From NCBI GenBank assembly GCA_003215315.1, contig QCKO01000001.1:62001-126000 (forward strand): a DNA stretch of 64,000 bases, in the 5' to 3' direction. Below, one piece after another: positions 38,206-46,960 of the stretch. How positions within the stretch are numbered: position 1 is the stretch's first letter; every line of letters begins with the position of its first letter. The translations under genes and the position numbers were made by a program. The stretch is from Prochlorococcus sp. AG-409-P19 (GTDB taxonomy: Bacteria; Cyanobacteriota; Cyanobacteriia; PCC-6307; Cyanobiaceae). The notes under the pieces were generated by a model. That model saw only the letters and a list, made by a program, of their open reading frames with translations, was not told where the DNA came from and made no database searches.

Positions 38206-38709
38206 TTACCACATTGACTCTTTTTGAGATTTGCTTGATGTAGATATAGGTGGCCTATAATTAATCAATTCATCTATAGTATTGAAACATTTTAGGGTAT
38301 CTCCCTTAAAAGCATCCTTTAATAAATAGCTTGAATTACATATTTTATTATATATATCAAAAGCTCCTCGGCATTTATTCCATAAAGAGGAGTTTTTATA
38401 AGTATCAAACCAAAAATCAAAGATATTCTCTACGATATAGAGAGGAATATCAAATGAGATGCCTTTCAATGGAACAGTAAGATCATAACCATCATTAATA
38501 CAATTTATTCTAAGTATCTCCAAGTGTGAAATTATTATCGATTTAATATCCTTGGCTGCGTCAATGCCGATTAATTCATTTCTATAACATTCCAAATAAT
38601 TATTTTTACTATCTAAAATAGTGGAGGTTGTGCTAGTGAAACCAACATCCCAAAACTCTATTTCAGCTTCAACACCAGCAACTAGATATAATCTGACAAT
38701 CTCATCCAA
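38206..38709 (-). CDS. hypothetical protein
   Basis: 167 residues, no signal peptide or membrane helix, five or six Cys scattered (for example YLECYRNE, RINCIND, NKCRGAF, LKCFNT). Helix-rich in the C-terminal half. The start seems to be a TTG at 38709. No domain recognised; it stands alone between a micro-protein and the NRAMP-related gene. Confidence 0.6.
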   Translation of the reverse strand: MDEIVRLYLVAGVEAEIEFWDVGFTSTTSTILDSKNNYLECYRNELIGIDAAKDIKSIIISHLEILRINCINDGYDLTVPLKGISFDIPLYIVENIFDFWFDTYKNSSLWNKCRGAFDIYNKICNSSYLLKDAFKGDTLKCFNTIDELINYRPPISTSSKSQKESMW

Positions 38710-38883
38710 AACTTAAAAAATAACATAAAGTAATGATTCAAGTTACCATTTAGATTGGAATATGCAAGACATAATCATTAGATTAATAAGTGTAAGTTAA
38801 ATCAAAGGAGATGTAATAATCTTTATATCTAAAGTTGTAAAATCACTAACATATTGTCAAACTAGATTAGATAAATTTAATTA

Positions 38884-40200
38884 ATGAGTTTCTCTCCTCC
38901 AAGCAATCTCAGCGGAATAAGCAAGAGCTTAGGTCCTGGAATACTATTAGCAGCAGCCTGTATAGGCGGATCACACTTAATGTCTTCAACAACTGCAGGA
39001 GCAAGATTTGGCTTCTCACTTGTAGGACTAATTTTATTAACAAATTTATTAAAATACCCTTTTCTACTTGCAGGAACAAGGTTCACATCAGCTACAGGCT
39101 TATCCTTACTTGAAGGTTTCCAAAAAAGAAATAAATTCTATTTACCTATATATTTAATTACAGGTCTAATTACAGGAACATTAACGATAGCAGCTGTAAG
39201 CTTTATCTCAGGTTTGCTACTGACAAATATACCAATATTTTCAAACCTAGCTGCTATGGATCTAGCAATTGCTGTATTAGTAATATGTAGCTTAATTCTT
39301 TTAATTGGTGAATATAAAGCACTTGATAGAATCTCAAAAATTCTCGTAATTCTACTTACATTATTGACGGGGTTTGCTGTCATTTCACTATTAATGAAAG
39401 GTCCAGTAGGTAACATATCTTCTAGTTGGTTAACACCAAATACTTCACCTTGGACATTATCCAATTTGTCCTTTCTAATTCCTCTTATGGGTTGGATGCC
39501 AGGACCTGTTGAACTATGTATATGGCCGTCATTATGGATGTTCTCTCGCTCAAAAGATTCTGATCATATAGCTTCTGTCTCCGAAGCTGAATTTGACTTT
39601 AATTTAGGTTACATAATTACAGTTATCACTTCTATGTTTTTTGTGATTCTGGGAGCTTATACAATGTATGGATCTGGAGAAGGGATGTTTACTGGATCTG
39701 GTGTAGGTTTCGCGCAAAATCTTATTAAGTTATACACAGAAGCAATTGGCAATTGGGCTAGATGGATAATTATACCGGCAGCTTTTGCAGCCATGTTCAG
39801 TACAACTCTTACATGTCTAGATGCATATCCACGAAGTATCTCATCAGCGCAAGGACTTCTTCAGAGGAAAGACAAAGGACATGGATCTCTCAAAAGAGAA
39901 AGAAGAAGAGACAAAACCTGGATTGTTTTTCATGTATTTACTGCTCTCACAGCATTATTAATAGCAAAAACAGGTGGTGTAACGGTTAAAGATTTTGTGT
40001 TTGGTGCTATGACCGGAAGTTTCCTAACAGCTCCATTATTTGCATGGATGTCGATGGATACAATAAACAGTTCATTAGTTACAAAGAATTATCGATATGG
40101 AAGAATATTGAAATACCTGTCTTGGCTAGGAATTGCGTTCCTCTCGATTTTTAGCATATTATTTATTTCAAATAGTTTTCTTGGAGTTGGTGTTAACTAA
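38884..40200 (+). CDS. NRAMP-related membrane transporter lacking the canonical metal site
   Basis: 438 residues with about eleven helices. The start LGPGILLAAACIGGSH and RFGFSLVGLILLTNLLKYP follow the NRAMP pattern, but the TM1 metal motif DPGN is replaced by GGSH and the TM6 MPH motif by MPGPVE. A positively charged loop (KRERRRDK) lies near residue 340. It may carry Mn, Mg or Fe with altered ligands, or a different substrate. The fold assignment is fairly firm, the substrate open. Confidence 0.8.
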   Translation: MSFSPPSNLSGISKSLGPGILLAAACIGGSHLMSSTTAGARFGFSLVGLILLTNLLKYPFLLAGTRFTSATGLSLLEGFQKRNKFYLPIYLITGLITGTLTIAAVSFISGLLLTNIPIFSNLAAMDLAIAVLVICSLILLIGEYKALDRISKILVILLTLLTGFAVISLLMKGPVGNISSSWLTPNTSPWTLSNLSFLIPLMGWMPGPVELCIWPSLWMFSRSKDSDHIASVSEAEFDFNLGYIITVITSMFFVILGAYTMYGSGEGMFTGSGVGFAQNLIKLYTEAIGNWARWIIIPAAFAAMFSTTLTCLDAYPRSISSAQGLLQRKDKGHGSLKRERRRDKTWIVFHVFTALTALLIAKTGGVTVKDFVFGAMTGSFLTAPLFAWMSMDTINSSLVTKNYRYGRILKYLSWLGIAFLSIFSILFISNSFLGVGVN

Positions 40201-40264
40201 TATTTTGATTATTCTAAATTTATAAAGGTTAAATATAATTTAATTGGTATAATAGTTTAAAAAG

Positions 40265-40660
40265 ATGAAAGGACAACAAATCTATTTTGTAGCATTAGCT
40301 TTATTAAATCAAGGAGGTGAACGTATCTTGCCACTCGGTGGCAGAAATTTGAGATCTTCAAAAAGAAATAGCTATGATCTTCCTGATGATATTAATAAAA
40401 TAATTTTAGAACTTTTAATGAGAATAATTCAAAAGAGTAAAAAGATTGCCATCAAGCTTGATGAAAATATTGAGAGTTTGATTGTTATTGAAATAGATTT
40501 TGTAACTATGCAAACAATAATACCAACATTAAAACAAGATTGGATAAGAAATGGAGATACATCGTTATTCTTAGATAAATTAAAGAAGGAATGCTTAAAT
40601 ATGTGGTATGCAGATTTTAAAAAATACGAGGGTATATCTTATAAAAAAATAATTGATTGA
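40265..40660 (+). CDS. hypothetical protein
   Basis: 131 residues, helix-rich, no membrane segment. It begins MKGQQIYFVALALLNQGG and has a stretch NIESLIVIEIDFVTMQTIIP. A TTGGTATAATAG sequence (40245-40256) 9 bases upstream offers a possible -10 box, which would give a very short leader. No family recognised. Confidence 0.55.
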   Translation: MKGQQIYFVALALLNQGGERILPLGGRNLRSSKRNSYDLPDDINKIILELLMRIIQKSKKIAIKLDENIESLIVIEIDFVTMQTIIPTLKQDWIRNGDTSLFLDKLKKECLNMWYADFKKYEGISYKKIID

Positions 40661-40699
40661 TATTAAAAGTATAAAAATATCAATACAATTAGATATAGA

Positions 40700-40828
40700 T
40701 TAATTCGATAATTTCTTATGAGTCTTATCAGCTTTACGTATTATCTTTTGAGCTTCATCTCTGGACAAACACCCTTCAGCTTTAGCTTGCAGCTTTAATA
40801 ATTTTGCATGCTGCTTTTCAATATTCAT
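40700..40828 (-). CDS. micro-protein, charged helix
   Basis: 42 codons: MNIEKQHAKLLKLQAKAEG then CLSRDEAQKIIRKADK. It reads as two amphipathic helices separated by a Gly-Cys turn, with the SRDEAQKI phrase typical of conserved picocyanobacterial micro-proteins. Called on composition; no database support available. Confidence 0.45.
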   Translation of the reverse strand: MNIEKQHAKLLKLQAKAEGCLSRDEAQKIIRKADKTHKKLSN

Positions 40829-41341
40829 AGCCAAGTATTTTTAATGATTGATTAATTTCGACAAATTATACCATATCATAACAAATCGTCAATCTAAGTT
40901 GACCAGCAATTGCAGCCGATTCAACAAGTTAAAGCAGTTAAAAATAAAATATACAACCAAGAATGACTAAAGAAAATAGATAGATAATTTTTTACGGATG
41001 GCTTAATGATTGCATCATTCTAAAAGTCTTAAGGAAATATTGGTATAAGACAAAAATCAAGCTAGATAATATTGATTTAATTTCGTTATATTGACAATTG
41101 AAATTAAGGATAAGGGTAATTCACAAACAAGAATCTGGCATAAACTGCAGGAAAAGATGTAACTTAATTCAAAGTTAAAGTATCAGCATTAAAAGAAAGT
41201 CTGAGTAAATAGTGAATGATTACCGCAGATCCACGCATAAATCGCATAAATATTGATTTAGTAAAAGCTTAAATATGTAGCAAAAAAAGTAAAAACACAC
41301 CAAATTTGAAAAGTTAATGCAATGATATGTTTTAGAACCTA
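40829..41341. other. AT-rich intergenic region
   Basis: 513 bases without a convincing gene. The only recognisable element is a TTGACA at about 41092-41097 that could be a -35 box for the plus strand, but no good -10 lies 16-18 bases after it. Longest frames are short and without protein-like composition. Confidence 0.5.
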
Positions 41342-41350
41342 TTGAATCCT

Positions 41351-41587
41351 GTGACTGCAGAAACCCTTTCACAAAAGAATGCCAACCATCATTGGTATCC
41401 TTTTTTAAAGTACCAAGAAGAGTGCAAAGCAGTAGGAAAAGAAGCCACTGTAAATGATTGGATGAGATCAACTGGTCGACTGAACGAAAAAATAGAATTT
41501 GAGAAAGCTAAGGAAGCTGCTGCCATGCAAGAGGCCGCAGGTAATTCAGCCAAAAAAGAATCAGCAAAAGAATCAACAAAAGATTAA
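41351..41587 (+). CDS. small soluble protein with Ala/Lys-rich tail
   Basis: 78 codons from the GTG at 41351; a TTG three codons earlier is possible. NHHWYPFLKYQEECKAVGKEATVNDWMRSTG looks like a compact conserved domain. The C-terminus is a charged, Ala/Glu/Lys/Ser-rich helix (AKEAAAMQEAAG). Function unknown. Confidence 0.6.
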   Translation: MTAETLSQKNANHHWYPFLKYQEECKAVGKEATVNDWMRSTGRLNEKIEFEKAKEAAAMQEAAGNSAKKESAKESTKD

Positions 41588-41751
41588 ACATACATAAACC
41601 TAAATGCCTTCCAATATCTGATCAAGTGACTGATCTGAATGATTTATAAATTAAATAAAAATATTAATTATTATAATATTTATAATCAATAAAATATCCT
41701 TGTTATATCTATATCAGCTGTTATAAAGAATATTATTATATAAATCATCTA

Positions 41752-42048
41752 ATGCAAACGTTTCTGATCACATGGAAATCTCCAAATTCAGAAATTCAAT
41801 TTAAAGCAGGCAAATTATTTGTTGACTGGTATGAATCTGGTGGTCCAAATAACAATCCTGATGGTTTTGAAAGGATTGGCTGGTGTTCTTTAATGCAGAA
41901 TGGAAGTGGTGTATCAATAGTTAGAGCCAATTCATTAGAAAAGATATGGCAGGTTTACGGTAAATGGAGAAAATTAGGCCTAGAGATTGATGTTCAACCT
42001 GCTGCTACTATGCAAGAGGCCTCAGATTGGTTTAAAGATATGACCTAG
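41752..42048 (+). CDS. DUF3303-like protein
   Basis: 98 residues. The N-terminal FLITWKSPN, central GFERIGWCSLMQNGSGVSIVRANS and C-terminal VQPAATMQEASDWF fit DUF3303, a small alpha/beta family in cyanobacteria. No catalytic residue is known. Preceded by a very AT-rich 160-base intergenic stretch. Confidence 0.75.
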   Translation: MQTFLITWKSPNSEIQFKAGKLFVDWYESGGPNNNPDGFERIGWCSLMQNGSGVSIVRANSLEKIWQVYGKWRKLGLEIDVQPAATMQEASDWFKDMT

Positions 42049-42077
42049 ACTTAACAAACCAATAACTGAATAATAAT

Positions 42078-42233
42078 TTATTTAATATTATCACTTTTAA
42101 GATGAACTTCCACACATTTAGTGGTACATTCCACATCCTCTTTATTTAAAGAACATGCTGTAACACATTCAAAATATGTGTCTATTGCATCTCTATCATT
42201 AGTACTTTCAGCACATTTCTCTTTATTAGTCAT
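42078..42233 (-). CDS. micro-protein with twin CX3C motifs
   Basis: 51 codons. Five Cys: 7, 23, 27, 36 and 40. Residues 23-27 (CVTAC) and 36-40 (CTTKC) form two CX3C motifs with eight residues between, the layout of a helical hairpin held by two disulfides, as in small Tim/CHCH-type proteins. No signal peptide is evident, so it may instead bind metal in the cytosol. It converges on the DUF3303-like gene. Confidence 0.5.
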   Translation of the reverse strand: MTNKEKCAESTNDRDAIDTYFECVTACSLNKEDVECTTKCVEVHLKSDNIK

Positions 42234-42579
42234 ATCACAAGTTCAAAGTTCAGCTGTTTTAGCATACTTTTATTAAATAAATGAATATATCAACTTTATA
42301 TAAAGTACCTAAGTATTATTGACTATATATTCTATCATTTTATTCCTCACTTTCTGTAAAAGATCAAAAAAATTATATTTTAATTACTAATTGTTCTATA
42401 AGATAAAATTAGGGATTAAAGTATTATAAATAAAATACATATATCATTTATCATCTCATTGAATTAAAGATAATCAAATAACTAAGATCCTCTCTACTAT
42501 CAATAAGAATATATAGACAAACAGACAACATAGAATATTCTCAATAGAAATAAATCATTATCTATAATAAAATAAAAAT
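42234..42579. other. AT-rich intergenic region
   Basis: About 350 bases with no frame that looks like protein. It precedes the hairpin and gene at 42580-42993. TTGACT (42318-42323) and nearby TATATT/TATAAA runs could be promoter parts, but nothing is distinctive. Confidence 0.45.
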
Positions 42580-42620
42580 GGTTCAGGTCACAAGCTTTAA
42601 AAATTGCTTTAAACTGAACC
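42580..42620 (+). promoter_or_regulatory. leader hairpin before the gene at 42649
   Basis: GGTTCAG (42580-42586) pairs with CTGAACC (42614-42620), a 7-bp stem enclosing an inner region with AAGC...GCTT and repeated TTTAAA. It ends 28 bases before the start codon and lacks a T tract, so it is more likely a leader structure than a terminator. No known riboswitch consensus was recognised. Confidence 0.35.
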
Positions 42621-42648
42621 TCTTCCTTACATCATCTTATCTTGTTAA

Positions 42649-42993
42649 ATGTCAGAGCCCAAAGCTCTTAATGTACTTATAGCTCCTGCAGGACAGCTAT
42701 GCGGTAATGGTCAATTAAGAGAGTCTATGAATGAACGTAGATCTCGACGCGGCCAGGATTATCCTATGTGGTATCTAAATTCTGAGCTCGTTGAACAATT
42801 CAAACTGAAAGATAAAGCTGGTTATGAAGCTGTGATAGCAGAGGATCCAGCCACAATAGCCTGGTTAAAACTCAGATTTGGAGGTGAAAGATTAATCGTA
42901 ACTCTTGATACAAATCAATTATGGGAGCATGCCTCAGAACCCCCAGCCCCTGATATCCGTAGAGATATAGGATTAAAAAAAATTAATAGCTAG
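42649..42993 (+). CDS. conserved hypothetical protein
   Basis: 114 residues with higher sequence complexity than most neighbours: APAGQLCGNGQLRESMNERR, DYPMWYLNSELVEQF, AEDPATIAWLKLRFGG and a Pro-rich EPPAPDIRRDIGL. It looks like a well-conserved soluble protein, but I cannot assign a family. It is followed by the ferredoxin gene. Confidence 0.65.
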   Translation: MSEPKALNVLIAPAGQLCGNGQLRESMNERRSRRGQDYPMWYLNSELVEQFKLKDKAGYEAVIAEDPATIAWLKLRFGGERLIVTLDTNQLWEHASEPPAPDIRRDIGLKKINS

Positions 42994-43062
42994 AATTTTT
43001 TTTGAAAAGAACAGAACCGCCTGAAATAGATAGAATAAATATATAGACACTTCTTAAATCCC

Positions 43063-43449
43063 CTGAAAAAGCTTCATAAAATTACCATCCATCATAAGCA
43101 GGAAGGTAAAACCTATACTTTCGAAGTCCCTGAGGGCGAATATATACTCAGAAATTTTGAATCAAAAGATAAAAATGGTCAAATAATTGGAAATCAATTA
43201 CCTTTCTCATGCAGAAATGGTTGTTGTTCAGAATGTGCCGTAAAAATTATATCTGGGGAAATGGATCAAACTGCATGTATAGGCTTATCTCAAGAATTAA
43301 AAGATAAAGGATATGGGTTACTCTGCGTTGCTAGAGCAATTGGTCCTTTAGTATGTGAGACCCAAAATGAAGATGAAGTATATGAACAACAATTTGGTAA
43401 GTACTTTAAAGGACTAGACACAAAGGCTGGTAATCCATTTGATATTTAA
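43063..43449 (+). CDS. plant-type [2Fe-2S] ferredoxin with extended C-terminus, non-canonical start
   Basis: The frame codes for a [2Fe-2S] ferredoxin with ligands C50, C55, C58 and C88 (C-x4-C-x2-C-x29-C) in PFSCRNGCCSECAV and GLLC, counted from a CTG at 43063. The first ATG in frame (43261) would drop three of the four ligands. Between the stop at about 43039 and that ATG there is no ATG, GTG or TTG, so initiation at CTG or another rare codon is implied. A C-terminal extension EQQFGKYFKGLDTKAGNPFDI follows the domain. It carries electrons in the cytosol; partner unknown. Confidence 0.85.
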   Translation: MKKLHKITIHHKQEGKTYTFEVPEGEYILRNFESKDKNGQIIGNQLPFSCRNGCCSECAVKIISGEMDQTACIGLSQELKDKGYGLLCVARAIGPLVCETQNEDEVYEQQFGKYFKGLDTKAGNPFDI

Positions 43450-43461
43450 TTGTTTCTAAAA

Positions 43462-44565
43462 TTATTTATCTGTCCAGAAATTAAATAGATCCTGACCAGT
43501 AAAAGCAACAGGCTTATCATATCTAACAGCATTTGTTTTTTCCATCGGCAATGAGAATTGCCTAAATATTAGTGAAACAAATTTAAGGAGTCGGATAGGC
43601 TTAGTTACACCTTTTGCTTCAACAAAATCTCTGAATGATTCGATAATTCTGTTTCTTAAATCCCAAAATCTTTTATCATCAAGATTAAAAACCCAAGGGA
43701 AAGCATTTTTTGATGTGTGATTAGTTCTTAGAATAACTTCTTCATCAAATTCCTTAGGGTCAATTCCTAAAAGTTCATAAAATTCACCTCTTTCACAAAC
43801 TGTCAATGTATGCGTCAGGAATACACTCCAGAGGAAAAAACGACTTAAAAGCTTTCCTCTAAAACCTGCTGTAATTCCAGGCCAACATCTCATCATTACT
43901 GTAAAACAATCACCATGACGATTTTCGTCTTGACACCATGGTTCAAAAAAGTCAAACAAAGGAGCAAATGCCTCTTCAGGATTGGCCTTCAGATGCCTAT
44001 CCATTAAAATATATCGCCAATAACCAATTTTTTCGGACAAATAAACTGAATAAATAACCCAACTAATAGGAAACCAAGTAGCTGCTCTTTTTCCACCTAA
44101 ATGGGGCAGATCAACTTCAATCCCCTCCGCAACAAGAGCCCTACTGAGAAATCCAGCATGCCTTGCTTCATCCCTAGCTAAGAAAGTAAATAATTTACTT
44201 AGATCCTTATTTCCATTTTTCTTCAATCTATTAGATATTTCTTTAAATAATAAAAATCCAGAGAATTCAGAAACTACAGACCTAACAAGATAACTCTCAT
44301 AAACTTCTTTATCTTTTTGAGGTAGTTCTTTAAGTCGATCTAAACTTGCCTTTCTATCAAAATGAGTACAATTATAGTCAGCCTTCATTTCATTAAACAT
44401 TGCCTCAAACTCTTCTCGAGCATCATCTAGATTAGTTTTTGAGGCCTTATTAAATTCAGTTACATAAAATCTTGGTGTTAAGAGGTTCTCATTTAGATGA
44501 GGTGGTAACTCGTTTTTTCCACGAGTATCAACCCTGAGTTTCGGCGCTGCTCCTGTTGCTGTCAT
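43462..44565 (-). CDS. acsF: Mg-protoporphyrin IX monomethyl ester (oxidative) cyclase
   Basis: Oxygen-dependent di-iron enzyme that closes ring E of chlorophyll. Di-iron ligand motifs: REEFEAMFNEMKADYN, FLARDEARHAGFL and CQDENRHGDCF. About 367 residues from the ATG at 44565 (MTATGAAPKLRVDT); a TTG four codons upstream (44577) is less likely. It converges on the ferredoxin gene 12 bases away. The cyclase needs electrons, and ferredoxin is a known donor in this pathway, so the neighbourhood is suggestive. Confidence 0.96.
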   Translation of the reverse strand: MTATGAAPKLRVDTRGKNELPPHLNENLLTPRFYVTEFNKASKTNLDDAREEFEAMFNEMKADYNCTHFDRKASLDRLKELPQKDKEVYESYLVRSVVSEFSGFLLFKEISNRLKKNGNKDLSKLFTFLARDEARHAGFLSRALVAEGIEVDLPHLGGKRAATWFPISWVIYSVYLSEKIGYWRYILMDRHLKANPEEAFAPLFDFFEPWCQDENRHGDCFTVMMRCWPGITAGFRGKLLSRFFLWSVFLTHTLTVCERGEFYELLGIDPKEFDEEVILRTNHTSKNAFPWVFNLDDKRFWDLRNRIIESFRDFVEAKGVTKPIRLLKFVSLIFRQFSLPMEKTNAVRYDKPVAFTGQDLFNFWTDK

Positions 44566-44577
44566 TACATTTCTCAA

Positions 44578-44906
44578 TTCAAGGACTATATTGTAGGTCC
44601 TCAGTAATGAAAAAAGGAATATTTTAATGAGCTAGTAATAGAACATCGATTTCAAAACACCTAAAAGCAACTAAAAAATAAGTAAAATATTTAAAATAAT
44701 AGTAGTTACACAGAATATCAGAAAGCAAATAAGATGATGTAAACGTATAAAAAAACAAAAAAGATTAATATATGAAACATGTAGATAAAAGAATTACATC
44801 TCAACAAACCTTAAAACATAAAAGTTATACAGATCACAGATCTCTTAATGAGAAGAATAAATAAAAGAACAAAGAGTGCTATAATTAAATAATAAATAAA
44901 AAACAA
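44578..44906. other. intergenic region between acsF and the gene at 44907
   Basis: 329 bases, probably divergent promoters. A 5-bp hairpin AGGAC/GTCCT (44582-44601) lies in the acsF leader. A 30-codon frame at 44772-44864 (MKHVDKRITSQQTL) is possible but without support. TATAAT at 44879-44884 could be the -10 box for the gene at 44907. Confidence 0.4.
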
Positions 44907-45158
44907 ATGGATTCAAATGGGAGTAGGTTTACTTTATCAAGATATGCAACCGAAGAAGAATTATGGAGAGCTATAGTAGAAGTCATACCAAGCACTCTTA
45001 AAGAAAGTATAGATAGAAAAAAGTCAAAATTAATTGAACCATATCCAGGTTCAAAGGAATACATCTTAAATGATAAGAACAATAAAAATATTGCCGTAGC
45101 AAACATTAGTGAAATAAGAGAAAAGGAAGTTGACTGGTGCATTTATATTGAGACATAA
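44907..45158 (+). CDS. hypothetical protein
   Basis: 83 residues, soluble. RYATEEELWRAIVEVIPSTLKESIDRKKSK then KNIAVANISEIREKEVDWCIYIET: a helix followed by strands. No family recognised. A TATAAT box lies 23 bases upstream. A minus-strand frame over the same region is a shadow. Confidence 0.55.
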   Translation: MDSNGSRFTLSRYATEEELWRAIVEVIPSTLKESIDRKKSKLIEPYPGSKEYILNDKNNKNIAVANISEIREKEVDWCIYIET

Positions 45159-45270
45159 AATTTTCGATTCGAACCACTCCTTAAATTTTCTACACCTTTC
45201 TATCTAAAAATTAATACTTTAGAGCAAAGCCCATCCGGCATGAGACAATCCTTAAGAAATACTTAAACAA

Positions 45271-45558
45271 ATGATCAAGGGTTACTGGCTGAAGCAGGCG
45301 AAAATAGACAATACTGATCAGTTTGTTGAGTATGTAAAAACTGTTGTACCTTGGCTTCGTTCAGTTGGAGGAACAATAATCGCCAAAGACGTCAATCAAA
45401 ACTCAGACTTAAATGAATGGGACGGAGGACAACTAGGAGTAATAGTTGAATTCGAATCCAAGGCAGCCGCGAAAAAAGCCTTTAACTCAACAGAGTTTCA
45501 AGATTATATAAAAATAAGCGGACTAGACAAGCAATTATCCTTGTCAATCCTTGGCTAA
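45271..45558 (+). CDS. DUF1330-like protein
   Basis: 95 residues of ferredoxin-like alpha/beta fold type: MIKGYWLKQAKIDNTDQF, YVKTVVPWLRSVGGTIIAKD, GVIVEFESKAAAKKAFNSTEFQDY, which follow the DUF1330 dimeric barrel pattern. Unknown substrate. The DUF2862 gene follows 27 bases downstream. Confidence 0.8.
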   Translation: MIKGYWLKQAKIDNTDQFVEYVKTVVPWLRSVGGTIIAKDVNQNSDLNEWDGGQLGVIVEFESKAAAKKAFNSTEFQDYIKISGLDKQLSLSILG

Positions 45559-45585
45559 AGTCATGCAAGGAAAGAATTAAAATTT

Positions 45586-45822
45586 ATGATCAAGGATTCT
45601 TCTAAACTTGAAAAAGGACAAGATTTGCAAATAGATATCTCCGAAGTGCATGATCGATTACCAAATAAAACAAGAGCAATGATAGAGAAAAATCCAGTTG
45701 GAAAGCTTGTCGGATACAAAATGGTAGATGGCAACCAATTTGGACTAGCAATAAAGCTATCTGATGGAACCATTACTTGGTTTTTTGAAAATGAACTTTC
45801 AGAAATAAACGATAAAGAATAA
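45586..45822 (+). CDS. DUF2862 protein
   Basis: 78 residues, the full domain: LQIDISEVHDRLPNKTR, VGKLVGYKMVDGNQFGLAIKLSDGTITWFFENEL. Compact, without the extension found in the paralogue at 36574. Unknown function; likely cotranscribed with the DUF1330 gene. Confidence 0.8.
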   Translation: MIKDSSKLEKGQDLQIDISEVHDRLPNKTRAMIEKNPVGKLVGYKMVDGNQFGLAIKLSDGTITWFFENELSEINDKE

Positions 45823-45942
45823 ATTTCAGCTCAGTAAATATACTCATGGCGAGTTCAAGTTGGAATGAGATATTAAAAAATTCAAAGTAGAAAAATATAT
45901 GATGAGTAAAGGGATATACTTTATAAAGATGCATAAATCACA

Positions 45943-46056
45943 ATGGCTTATAGTCAAGCAACTGTTATCGCAGGTGGACTAGCCCATATACCAGTCATAA
46001 TCCTATTTTTTAAATTTATTGAAAATAAGCGTAAGGCAAAGCAAGTAAACGCATAA
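45943..46056 (+). CDS. micro-protein, single membrane helix
   Basis: 37 codons: MAYSQATVIAGGLAHIPVII then LFFKFIENKRKAKQ. A short polar N-terminus, one membrane helix and a basic cytosolic tail, the layout of many small photosystem or cytochrome b6f subunits. No match recognised. Confidence 0.45.
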   Translation: MAYSQATVIAGGLAHIPVIILFFKFIENKRKAKQVNA

Positions 46057-46074
46057 GAGGTTTTATATAAAAAC

Positions 46075-46257
46075 TTACTTGTTACTGTGAACTTGATAAT
46101 CTTGTAGTGATATTAAGTTGCCAATATAAATCAAAGTATAAGGGCAAAATAAGATACTTAATATAATAAATACTAAATAATGAAATTCCATAAGATTGCT
46201 ACTACTACTATTAATAGCTAATGAAATAGAAAAGAGAATAACAAATGAGAGAATCAA
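46075..46257 (-). CDS. hypothetical two-helix membrane protein
   Basis: 60 residues: LSFVILFSISLAINS and YLVFIILSILFCPYTLIYIG, two hydrophobic stretches. Composition is compatible with a membrane protein but also with chance in AT-rich DNA. Weak call. Confidence 0.35.
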   Translation of the reverse strand: MILSFVILFSISLAINSSSSNLMEFHYLVFIILSILFCPYTLIYIGNLISLQDYQVHSNK

Positions 46258-46493
46258 GAAATATATTATAAAAGCAACAGATATATTATTATAGTAATTA
46301 AAGATATCTTATTCTTAGTAAAAGTTATAAAATAAGATATATTTAATTTGGTATCTATTTTTTCTTAAACTATAAAAAATTAATTTTAACAGAACAATGA
46401 ATAAAGTAATATAAATTTCTATTAAATGAATATAGGAGTTTATAAAAAGTACAAGGTATATATTCAACTAAAAAATAGTATTTAATTAATTCC

Positions 46494-46637
46494 TTATTTA
46501 CCAGGAGCATTCATACCATCGTAATCAGGTCCAACCATTAGGCCCACAATTGCAAATAATGCAATAGATGCAACACCAACAATCACGGCTGTCGGAGCAG
46601 GGGTACTTAGCAATCCTGCAAATGTAAGAGAAGACAT
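46494..46637 (-). CDS. micro-protein paralogue A, single membrane helix
   Basis: 47 codons. MSSLTFAGLLSTPAPTA leads into one membrane helix and ends GPDYDGMNAPGK. It shares LTFAGLLSTPAPTA and the VGPxYxGxNxP tail with the gene at 47021, so the two are duplicates. Higher complexity and conservation between the copies show that it is a real gene. The function is not recognised; a thylakoid role is conceivable. Confidence 0.75.
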   Translation of the reverse strand: MSSLTFAGLLSTPAPTAVIVGVASIALFAIVGLMVGPDYDGMNAPGK

Positions 46638-46960
46638 AAAATGGATAGAAAAATGTTATTTACAAATAATATCATCGAAAAAAACGATATCTTATTGCAT
46701 GTATTATTCTTAAGTTAGAAAATAACTTTTTATACATTCTGATCGATCGAATGTATAGAAATGTCTGTATATATTTTATCAATTTATCTATAGTCTATTT
46801 GTTTGGCTAATTTACTTGCAATTATTTTCAAGCACATTCAAGAGACAAAACTCTGTAATAACAAGAGATACATTATAACCAGCCATATCTCAATAAGACC
46901 TCATAGGCCTTCTAAAGGGCTAAGAAGGTATCCAGAATCTCTACGTGCTCATATTTGCAG
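46638..46960. other. intergenic region between the two paralogues
   Basis: About 320 bases. It contains the promoter of paralogue A near 46640-46740. A 60-codon plus-strand frame (46803-46985) runs into the terminator hairpin and has a basic, low-quality composition, so I do not call it. Confidence 0.45.

Noticed and set aside
45159-45270. T-loop-like GGTTCGAATC on the minus strand near 45165-45176
   Set aside because: No matching T stem, acceptor or anticodon arm can be folded around it, so it is not a tRNA.
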